A stretch of DNA of 64,000 bases from Microbacteriaceae bacterium (GTDB lineage Bacteria; Actinomycetota; Actinomycetes; Actinomycetales; Microbacteriaceae), in NCBI GenBank assembly GCA_009780695.1, contig WQZN01000001.1:62001-126000 (forward strand), in the 5' to 3' direction. Both the position numbers and the translations under genes were made by a program. Positions 8,051 to 15,183 of this stretch are shown here, piece after piece; the first letter of the stretch is position 1; the number at the start of each line of letters is the position of its first letter. Below the pieces are notes generated by a model. That model was not told the DNA's origin. It made no database searches and saw only the letters and a list, made by a program, of their open reading frames with translations.

Positions 8051-9160
8051 GTGACATCCCGCACCCGCACGCTGGCGCGGTCCGCCGCCGTCCTGCTCGC
8101 CCTCACCGCGCTCGCCGCCCTCACGGCTTGCACGAGCGGCACCGCGGCCACGAAGGACACCTCGGTCGCGGCATCCTCGACGACGCTGCGCGCCGCTGCG
8201 GGCAAGTTCGGCCTCAAGGTCGGCGTCGCGGTCAACACCGACAGGCTCGACGACCCCGCCTATGCGCAGCTCACGGGCGACGAGTTCTCGACCGTCACGC
8301 CCGAGAACGCCATGAAGTGGGGGCTCGTCGAGCCCACCGAGGGCACCTACGACTGGACGGCCGCCGACAAGCTCGTCGCCTTCGCGCAGGCGCACGGCCA
8401 GCTCGTGCGCGGCCACAACCTCGTCTGGTACCAGCAGCTGCCGACCTGGCTCACCGACGCCGCGCCGAAGATGAGCGCCGCGCAGCTGAGCGCGATCCTC
8501 AAGGCCCACATCACCGCAGAGGTCACCCACTTCAAGGGCGAGATCTGGCAGTGGGATGTCGTCAACGAGGCCTTCGACGACAACGGCGAGCTGCGCAACG
8601 ACATCTGGCTCGAGAAGCTCGGCCCCGGCTACATCGCCGACGCGTTCCGCTGGGCGCACGAGGCCGACCCCGCGGCCAAGCTCTTCCTGAACGACTACGG
8701 CATCGAGGACGCGGGCATCAAGGCCAGCGCCGAGTACGCGTTCGTGCAGGACCTCAAGTCGCAGGGCGTGCCGATCGACGGCGTCGGCTTCGAGACCCAC
8801 CTCGACGCGACCTACGCGGCCCCCGACCTCGAGACGCAGCTGGCGAAGTTCGCCGGCCTCGGCCTCGACGTCGCGGTGACCGAGGCGGATGTCCGCGACC
8901 AGCTGCCCGTGAGCAAGGCCGACGTCGCCACGCAGTCCGACATCTTCGCCCAGACGATGCAGGCCTGCGTCGATGTCCCGCAGTGCATCTCGTACACCGT
9001 GTGGGACCTCGACGACAAGGACTCCTGGATCCCCCAGACCTTCAGCGGCGAGGGCGCAGCGACCCTCTACGACGACAGCCTGAAGCCGAAGCCACAGTTC
9101 ACCGCCGTGCAGAAGGTGCTGGTCAAGGCTGAGAAATCGGCTCCGCAACGCTCGAAGTGA
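8051..9160 (+). CDS. Endo-1,4-beta-xylanase, glycoside hydrolase family 10, lipoprotein
   Basis: A 369-residue retaining xylanase that cleaves xylan backbones, probably anchored outside the membrane. Lipobox LTAC with Cys27. GH10 landmarks: FSTVTPENAMKWG near 79-91, RGHNLVWYQQLP near 120-131, acid/base Glu173 in WQWDVVNEAF, and nucleophile Glu278 in AVTEADVRD (the family usually has TELDIR). No carbohydrate-binding module; a single catalytic domain of normal size. GTG start with AAGGAG eight bases upstream. Its 3' end overlaps the convergent RND gene by 38 bases. The LacI-like palindrome at 7956-7970 suggests sugar-responsive repression. Confidence 0.93.
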   Translation: MTSRTRTLARSAAVLLALTALAALTACTSGTAATKDTSVAASSTTLRAAAGKFGLKVGVAVNTDRLDDPAYAQLTGDEFSTVTPENAMKWGLVEPTEGTYDWTAADKLVAFAQAHGQLVRGHNLVWYQQLPTWLTDAAPKMSAAQLSAILKAHITAEVTHFKGEIWQWDVVNEAFDDNGELRNDIWLEKLGPGYIADAFRWAHEADPAAKLFLNDYGIEDAGIKASAEYAFVQDLKSQGVPIDGVGFETHLDATYAAPDLETQLAKFAGLGLDVAVTEADVRDQLPVSKADVATQSDIFAQTMQACVDVPQCISYTVWDLDDKDSWIPQTFSGEGAATLYDDSLKPKPQFTAVQKVLVKAEKSAPQRSK

Positions 9161-12100
9161 CCTTCGCCGCGCGCCGGGCAGCCCGCCGGTCGCGCGCGCC
9201 CTCGACGAGGTTGTACAGGGTCGGCAGCACGACGAGCGTGAGCACGGTCGACGACACGAGGCCGCCGATCACCACGATCGCGAGCGGCTGCGAGATGAAC
9301 GAGCCGTGGCCCGTGAGGCCGATCGCCATCGGGGTGAGGGCGAAGATCGTCGCGAGCGCCGTCATCAGGATGGGCCGCAGTCGGCGCGAGGCCCCGTGCA
9401 CGACGGCGTCCGGCACGGACATCCCCCGCTCGCGATATTGGTTCACGAGGTCGACGAGCACGATCGCGTTCGTCACGACGATGCCGATCAGCATGAGCAC
9501 GCCGATGAGGGATGCCACGCCGAGCGGGATGCCCGAGACCACCTGCAGCACGATCGCGCCGGTCGCCGCGAACGGCACCGAGACGAGCAGCAGCAGCGGC
9601 TGGCGCAGCGACTTGAACGTCGCGACCATGACGATGTAGACGATCAGGATCGCCGCGAGCAGCGCGAGGCCGAGCTGCGAGAAGGCGCTCGACTGCGAGG
9701 ACTGCACGCCGCCGATCGTCGCCGTCGCGCCCGTGGGCAGCTTCACCGCGGCGAGCGCGGCGTGCACGTCCGCGCTCGCGACGGTCAGGTTCTGGCCCAC
9801 CGGGGTCGCGGTGACGGCCGCCGTGCGCAGCCCCTTCTGCGTGGTGATGCGCGCGGGGCCCGTGGTGCGGTGCACGTCGGCGAGGGTCGACAGCGCGACG
9901 GGACCGGCGGCCGTCGGGATCGTGAGCGCCTGCAGCTGCGCGAGCGTCGTGGGCGCGTCGGGGTTGTCGAGGTAGACCTTGAGCGTCGTCGAGTCGATCG
10001 CGATCTGGCCGATCTGCGTCGGCTGCATGGCCTGCGACACGAGCTGGCCGAGCGCCGCCTCGGTGAGGCCCGCCTGCGCGGCCTTCGTGCGGTCGATGTC
10101 GACGGCGATGTAGGGCAGGTCGGATGACAGGTTGCTCGAGACCTGCGTGAGCGATTTGTAGGTCGAGAGCTTCGTGACGAGCGCGTCGGATGCCTGCTGC
10201 AGCGTCGCGTCGTCCGGAGCGCTCAGGTCGACCTCGATGTCGCTCGAGCCGCCGAAGCCCTGGCTCGCGGCGAGCTCGATGTCGCCCGCGCCCGTGATGG
10301 CCTTGAGCTCGTTGCGGATCGTGTCCTGCAGCGCCGTCTGGTCGGCCGAGGCGTCGGTCGTGACGCTGAAGGTCGTGCCGCCGCCACCGCCGCCGAAGGC
10401 ATCCGCGATCGCGCTGCCGCTGCCGCCGACCGAGGTCTGCACCGTCGTGACGCCCTTCGTGCCGAGCAGCACCTGCTCGACCTTCTTCGACGCGGCGTCC
10501 TTCGCGTCGAGGCTCGCACCGGCAGGCAGCGTCTGCGTCACCGTGAGGGTGTTCTGGCCGCTGCTGCCGAGGAAGTTCGTCGAGAGCAGCGGGCCGAGCG
10601 CGACCGTGCCGACGAGCACGGCGACGGCCAGCACGATCGTGAGCTTCGAGTGCCCGATCGTCCAGCGGATGATCGGCAGGTAGCCGCGCTGCAGCCAGGT
10701 GACCTTCTCGAGGTCGGCGTCGGCCGGGTCGGCGGCGATCGCCTCGGCGGCCTCGCTCTCGGTCGCGTGCCGGTGGTGCTGCTTGGGCGCGCGCAGGAAC
10801 CAGTAGGCGAGCACGGGCACGATCGTCAGCGCCACGAGCAGCGAGGCGAGCAGGGCGATCGTGACGGTGAGCGCGAAGGGGCGGAACAGCTCGCCCGTGA
10901 CGTTCCCCACGAATGCGATCGGCAGGAACACCGTGACGGTCGTGACGGTCGACGCCGTGATGGCGCCCGCGACCTCGCGCACGGCTGTGACGACGGTCTT
11001 CGCGCGATCGGCCGGGGTCGTGACTCCGGGAACCAGATGTCTCTTGATGTTTTCTATGACCACGATCGAGTCGTCCACCACGCGCCCGATCGCGATCGTC
11101 AGACCGCCGAGCGTGATGATGTTCAGCGTGTAGCCGCTCGCCCACATGGCGATGAACGTGATCAGCACGCTCGTCGGAATCGAGATCGCCGTGACGAGCG
11201 TCGAGCGCACCGAGAGCAGGAACAGCAGGATCACGACGACCGCGAAGCCGAGGCCGAGCAGGCCCTCCTCCGCGAGCGAGTTGATCGACTGCGTGATGAA
11301 CGGCGCCTGGTCAAAGACGGTCGTGAGCTTCACGCCGCCGCCGAGCTTGGCCTCGAAGCCCGGGATCAGCTTGCGCACCGCCTGCGACACCTCGACCGTG
11401 TTGGCCGAGGGCAGCTTGGTGACCGCGATCGTCAGCGCGGGTTCGCCGTTGACGCGAGAGAGCGTGGTCTGCGGGTCTGTGTCGAGCACGACGGATGCCA
11501 CGTCGCCGAGCTTCGTGACGGACGGCGTCGCGGCGGGAGCGGCCGTGCTGGTCGCGCCCGCGACGCCTGCCGCTCCGGCGGCGCCGAGCCCGCGGGCGCC
11601 GCTCGTGGCCGCAGCCGCACCTGTGCCAGCACCCGTGGCCGAGCTGCCGATGAGCGGCAGCGCCGCGATGTCGGCGGTCGAGGTCAACTGCTGGCCGGTC
11701 TGCACCGTGAGCGTCTGGCCGCCCTGGGTCACCTGGCCGGCGCCCACGAGCACGCCGTTCTGCTGCAGCGCGCTCGTGATGGCCTGCGTGGTCAGGCCAT
11801 GGGCCGCGAGCTTCGCGTCGTCGGGCGTGATGGTCACCCGCTGGCCCGCCAGGCCGATGAGCTGGGCGTCGTTCACGCCGCTGACCTTCTTGAGGTCGGG
11901 CAGCACGAGGCGGTTCAGGTCGTCGCCGAGTTTCGCGGTGTCCGAGACGCCGGTGGCCGCGAGCTGGATCACGGGCAGGTCGTCGAGGCTCGCGCGGATC
12001 ACCTGCGGCGTGACATCCGACGGCAGCTGGCTGTTGATCTGGTTGATCGCCTGCGTGAGCTTCTGATCGGCGGTGTCGAGGTTCGTGCCGTAGTCGAACT

Positions 12101-12383
12101 GCGCCGTGACCAGGGACTGGTTGCTCGACGAGACGGCCGAGGTCTGCGACAGCCCCGGCACGCCCTGGATCGCCGTCTCGATCGGCGTGCTCACGTCGTG
12201 CGCGACGACCGCGGGGCTCGCGCCCGGGTAGACGGTCAGGATCGCCAGCTGCGGGAAGTCGACGCTCGGAATGAGCTCCTGCTTGAGGTTCGTCAGCGCG
12301 ACACCCCCGAACAGCGCGGCGCAGATCGTGATGAGCGCGATGAGCGCGCGGTTGCGCATGCTCAGGACGGCGAGACGGTGCAT
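9123..12383 (-). CDS. RND family efflux transporter permease (AcrB/SwrC-like)
   Basis: A 1086-residue proton-driven exporter in the cytoplasmic membrane. Two half-repeats each have one helix, a large extracytoplasmic loop, then five or more helices. The proton-relay motif GRVVDDSIVVIEN places Asp437 and Asp438 in helix 4. The start MHRLAVLSMRNRALI is typical. An Ala/Gly/Thr-rich insertion at about residues 247-290 (GAGTGAAAAT, AAGAAGVAGA) interrupts the first periplasmic-type domain and is probably a flexible loop. No adaptor or outer-membrane partner is present, as expected for Gram-positive SwrC-type pumps. Substrate unknown. The last 38 bases overlap the xylanase gene. Confidence 0.9.
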   Translation of the reverse strand: MHRLAVLSMRNRALIALITICAALFGGVALTNLKQELIPSVDFPQLAILTVYPGASPAVVAHDVSTPIETAIQGVPGLSQTSAVSSSNQSLVTAQFDYGTNLDTADQKLTQAINQINSQLPSDVTPQVIRASLDDLPVIQLAATGVSDTAKLGDDLNRLVLPDLKKVSGVNDAQLIGLAGQRVTITPDDAKLAAHGLTTQAITSALQQNGVLVGAGQVTQGGQTLTVQTGQQLTSTADIAALPLIGSSATGAGTGAAAATSGARGLGAAGAAGVAGATSTAAPAATPSVTKLGDVASVVLDTDPQTTLSRVNGEPALTIAVTKLPSANTVEVSQAVRKLIPGFEAKLGGGVKLTTVFDQAPFITQSINSLAEEGLLGLGFAVVVILLFLLSVRSTLVTAISIPTSVLITFIAMWASGYTLNIITLGGLTIAIGRVVDDSIVVIENIKRHLVPGVTTPADRAKTVVTAVREVAGAITASTVTTVTVFLPIAFVGNVTGELFRPFALTVTIALLASLLVALTIVPVLAYWFLRAPKQHHRHATESEAAEAIAADPADADLEKVTWLQRGYLPIIRWTIGHSKLTIVLAVAVLVGTVALGPLLSTNFLGSSGQNTLTVTQTLPAGASLDAKDAASKKVEQVLLGTKGVTTVQTSVGGSGSAIADAFGGGGGGTTFSVTTDASADQTALQDTIRNELKAITGAGDIELAASQGFGGSSDIEVDLSAPDDATLQQASDALVTKLSTYKSLTQVSSNLSSDLPYIAVDIDRTKAAQAGLTEAALGQLVSQAMQPTQIGQIAIDSTTLKVYLDNPDAPTTLAQLQALTIPTAAGPVALSTLADVHRTTGPARITTQKGLRTAAVTATPVGQNLTVASADVHAALAAVKLPTGATATIGGVQSSQSSAFSQLGLALLAAILIVYIVMVATFKSLRQPLLLLVSVPFAATGAIVLQVVSGIPLGVASLIGVLMLIGIVVTNAIVLVDLVNQYRERGMSVPDAVVHGASRRLRPILMTALATIFALTPMAIGLTGHGSFISQPLAIVVIGGLVSSTVLTLVVLPTLYNLVEGARDRRAARRAAKVTSSVAEPISQP

Positions 12384-12612
12384 GCGGAGATCCTGTCAGC
12401 GCGAGATAACGCAAGTCTGTGTGCGGGCGCCGGTGCGGGTGCCGGCCGCGGGCGCGGGCGCCAAAAGTCATCGATTCGGTGATTCCGGGTGGCGAGGATG
12501 CCTGAACCGGCCGTTCTCCACCGAACCGGTTGCCTGTCGCCCGGTTCCACAACCTCCTCCACACCAGTGGTTTCCGGCCCTGCGGCATGCCCTCCGCGAT
12601 CACAGTGGCGGA

Positions 12613-13518
12613 ATGACCTCACCCCTCTGCGCGCTGGGCCACGTGGCACGGACGTCCGAGTTGGCCGAGACCGGCATCGACGGCAAGGGACGCGCCGCTC
12701 TGGTCGCATCCGGCGCCGTGTACAAGCCGCGCCAAGGCACCTTCGCCTGCACGCATCTCGAGCCCGCCGAGCGGGTGGCCATTGCCTGCAAGGCTCGCCT
12801 CGACTGCGTTGCCGTGCTCCGTGCGGAGGGGGTCTGGACAGGCCACTACGCCGGCATCCATCTCCGTCTGCGACGCGGTGACCGACATGCGCCGGCCCGG
12901 GTCGCCGCGACGCACCGCGATATCCGGGTGCACTGGGACACCGAGCTCTTCCCCGGCGGATCGAAGACTCGCGTCTCGACCAAGGAGGCGCTGTTCTGCG
13001 CCGCGCGCTGCCTGCCACCGGAAGACCTCATCGCCGCGATCGAGTCGGCGGTGCACTTGGGCAGGCTCACGCCGGCCGAGGCGCACGAGGTGATGGTTGC
13101 GCTGCCGCGCCGGCTCCGGGTGGACATCGAGAAGGTGGACACCCTGTTCCGCGCCCAGTCCGGCTACGAGACGAAGGTCCGGCTGCGGCTCGAAGCCCGC
13201 GGGCACAACGTGGTGCCTCAGTTCCCTCTGCACGGGGTCGGTCACCTCGACAATCTGGTAGATCGGGTGGTAGCCGTCGAGACGGACGGGAAGCAGCATG
13301 CCGAGACATTGGAAGAGGACCATCGGCGAGATCTCATGACCGAAGCGGCAGGCATCCGCGTGCTCCGCATCGGCCCGAGGCTCGTCGACCGGGAGTGGGA
13401 CAAGGTGCTCACCGTCATCGAGCGGATGATCCGCGAAGCACAGCAGCGAAAAGTAACCGATTCGGCGAAACCGCTCTCGACTCGCCGCATACGCCGCACG
13501 CACAGACCGGATCGGTGA
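12613..13518 (+). CDS. DUF559 / Vsr-like nuclease-fold protein with AbiEi-like N-terminus
   Basis: A 301-residue cytosolic protein. The C-terminal part (about 190-275) resembles actinobacterial DUF559 domains, related to very-short-patch-repair endonucleases: a GHNVVPQFPL strand, VAVETDGKQHAETLEEDHRRD and GIRVLRIG, with acidic and His/Lys residues in PD-(D/E)XK-like positions. The N-terminal section reads like the winged-helix region of type IV antitoxin AbiEi proteins (GIDGKGRAALVASGAVYKPR). Single gene, no toxin partner beside it. The frame is open upstream to 12271, but that part is shadow coding of the RND start; the ATG at 12613 begins the conserved sequence. Function unproven. Confidence 0.65.
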   Translation: MTSPLCALGHVARTSELAETGIDGKGRAALVASGAVYKPRQGTFACTHLEPAERVAIACKARLDCVAVLRAEGVWTGHYAGIHLRLRRGDRHAPARVAATHRDIRVHWDTELFPGGSKTRVSTKEALFCAARCLPPEDLIAAIESAVHLGRLTPAEAHEVMVALPRRLRVDIEKVDTLFRAQSGYETKVRLRLEARGHNVVPQFPLHGVGHLDNLVDRVVAVETDGKQHAETLEEDHRRDLMTEAAGIRVLRIGPRLVDREWDKVLTVIERMIREAQQRKVTDSAKPLSTRRIRRTHRPDR

Positions 13519-13592
13519 CTTTTCCATCCGGGGCGCGTTTCACCACCCCGACATCCCGCACCCGGAAATCAGGGGAAACCCCGACCTCACAA

Positions 13593-13641
13593 CGCGATAT
13601 ATCGTGTTATCTTTGATCCATCAACTTCGAGATATATCGCG
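13593..13641. promoter_or_regulatory. Twin GATATATC palindromes, probable PadR operators
   Basis: CGCGATATATCGTG (13593-13606) and CGAGATATATCGCG (13628-13641) are near-mirror copies 35 bases apart, centre to centre. The second ends three bases before the ribosome-binding site of the DUF4097 gene. Such GATATATC palindromes suit autoregulation by the PadR protein encoded as the second gene. The link is inference. Confidence 0.68.
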
Positions 13642-13654
13642 TTTGGAGGGCAGG

Positions 13655-14473
13655 ATGTCCGAAGAGAAGTGGCTCGTGAACCCGGGCCAGGCCAAGACGA
13701 TCGACGTCGACGGCGTCACATCCATCAAGATCGGCCTCATCGGCGGCCAGGTCGACGTCATCGGCCACGACGAGCCGACGACCCGCGTCGAGATCGGCGG
13801 GGTCACCGGCAAAGACATCAAGGTCACCGTGGTCGGCGACCGCCTCGAGATCGACCACCCGCAGCTGCGCTGGGACAACTTCCTCGACGTCTTCAAGTCG
13901 TGGCAGGGCAAGGCGCGGGCGGACGTCTCGGTTCTCGTCCCCCGCGACGTGGCGCTCAAGCTCGGCACGGTCAGCGGCAACGCCCTGATCTCGGGCCTCG
14001 TCTCCGACGCCAAGGCGAGCACCGTGAGCGGCGACCTCACCATCGACACCCTCGTCGGCAACCTCGAGCTCAACGCCGTGTCGGGCGAGCTCGCCGTGCA
14101 GAACCACCTCGGCGCCGTGAAGGCGAACACCGTGAGCGGGGATGTCACCCTCGGCGGCACGCTGAGCCGGGTCGCCATCGACGGGGTCAGCGGCAACATG
14201 TTCGTGGACGCGAAGGGCGTGCCCGACGGCATCCGCACCAACACGGTCAGCGGCGACCTCACGCTGCGCATCGACGGCGACACCCCGGCGCGCTACAAGG
14301 TCAACACCGTCTCGGGCACGCTGCAGGTCGACAACTCGATCTACCGCGGCGCGAGCGCGCGCAACTTCGACTACCAGGACGGCCCGCTCGACAAGCACTG
14401 GGTCGAGGTCGCCGCCAACTCCGTGAGCGGCAACGTCTCGGTGGTCCGCCGGCCCGGTCAGGCATCGTCATGA
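13655..14473 (+). CDS. DUF4097 family beta-strand repeat protein
   Basis: A 272-residue protein of repeating short beta strands with the recurring unit NTVSGDVTL / TVSGDLTI, characteristic of DUF4097. No signal peptide or membrane helix, so probably cytosolic. The biochemical role is unknown. In actinobacteria it commonly sits in front of a PadR regulator, as here, with an ATGA overlap indicating translational coupling. ATG at 13655 with GGAGGG five bases upstream; a longer frame from 13604 would cover the operator and is rejected. Possibly a surface- or stress-sensing partner of the PadR protein, but that is speculative. Confidence 0.85.
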   Translation: MSEEKWLVNPGQAKTIDVDGVTSIKIGLIGGQVDVIGHDEPTTRVEIGGVTGKDIKVTVVGDRLEIDHPQLRWDNFLDVFKSWQGKARADVSVLVPRDVALKLGTVSGNALISGLVSDAKASTVSGDLTIDTLVGNLELNAVSGELAVQNHLGAVKANTVSGDVTLGGTLSRVAIDGVSGNMFVDAKGVPDGIRTNTVSGDLTLRIDGDTPARYKVNTVSGTLQVDNSIYRGASARNFDYQDGPLDKHWVEVAANSVSGNVSVVRRPGQASS

Positions 14474-15096
14474 ACCCGCCCGTCTTCAGCCACGGCAGCC
14501 TGCGCCTCTACCTGCTGAGCCTGCTGGCCGAGGGCGCCAAGCACGGCTACGAGCTCATCCAGGCGATCGAACAGCGCTTCGGCGGCACCTACAGCCCGAG
14601 CGCGGGCACGATCTACCCGCGCCTGTCGAAGCTCGAAGAGGAGGGTCTCGTCACCAAGACGGCCGACGGCCGCAAGACCGTGTACGAGATCACGGATGCC
14701 GGGCGGGCCGAGCTGGGCCGCCGCGAGTCCGAGCTCGCCGACATCGAGGCCGAGGTCACCGACTCGGTGCGGCGCCTGGCCGACGAGGTGCGCTCGGGCG
14801 TCAACGCGGCGCTCAAGTCGCTGCGCGCCGACCTGGCGAGCGCCGCCCGCGAGTCGAAGGAGCACGCCCGGTTCACCGCGGGGCCGGCGCCCGCGTCATC
14901 CGACCTCGACGCCCTCGCCGCTTCGCGCTTCGCACTGCGCGAAGCCGAGCTCGCGATCAACGAGTTCCGCTCCGCTCTGCGCGGCGAACTGCGCGATCTC
15001 GCGCAGCGGGGGAAGCTCGCGGATTCGGCCGTCACGGGGCTCCGCACGGCGCTCGATCGGGCGCGTCGGGAATTCCAGGACGCCCTCGGGCGCTGA
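14470..15096 (+). CDS. PadR family transcriptional regulator
   Basis: A 208-residue regulator. The N-terminal winged helix (about 8-85) contains LRLYLLSLLAEGAKHGYELI and TIYPRLSKLEEEGLVTK, hallmark PadR sequence. A long coiled C-terminal half (about 90-205) is rich in Arg/Glu/Ala and longer than the compact PadR-s2 type, suggesting dimerisation or interaction through a coiled coil. Starts inside the stop of the DUF4097 gene (ATGA). The twin palindromes upstream of the operon are the likely binding sites. Confidence 0.9.
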   Translation: MNPPVFSHGSLRLYLLSLLAEGAKHGYELIQAIEQRFGGTYSPSAGTIYPRLSKLEEEGLVTKTADGRKTVYEITDAGRAELGRRESELADIEAEVTDSVRRLADEVRSGVNAALKSLRADLASAARESKEHARFTAGPAPASSDLDALAASRFALREAELAINEFRSALRGELRDLAQRGKLADSAVTGLRTALDRARREFQDALGR

Positions 15097-15147
15097 AATT
15101 CGTCTGCATTCCGGCTGGGCGCGATCTGCGACCCGCCGCACGTGTTT

Positions 15148-15175
15148 TTGACGTTTCCCTAACGGGTAGTAACTT
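15148..15175 (+). promoter_or_regulatory. Possible promoter giving a leaderless transcript
   Basis: TTGACG (15148-15153) and TAACTT (15170-15175) with a 16-base spacer would place the start of transcription at about 15183, directly at the GTG start of the permease. The space before the gene is too short for a c-di-AMP riboswitch. Confidence 0.4.
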
Positions 15176-15183
15176 TGCCCCTC

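Noticed and set aside
9067..11145. Minus-strand 692-codon frame inside the RND exporter gene
   Set aside because: Arg/His/Asp-rich out-of-frame translation of the exporter.
12271..12612. Upstream extension of the DUF559-like gene
   Set aside because: It overlaps the start of the divergent RND gene and lacks conserved sequence; ATG 12613 fits the domain start.
15097..15183. c-di-AMP (ydaO) riboswitch before the KimA-like permease
   Set aside because: The gap is too short and lacks the expected paired elements.
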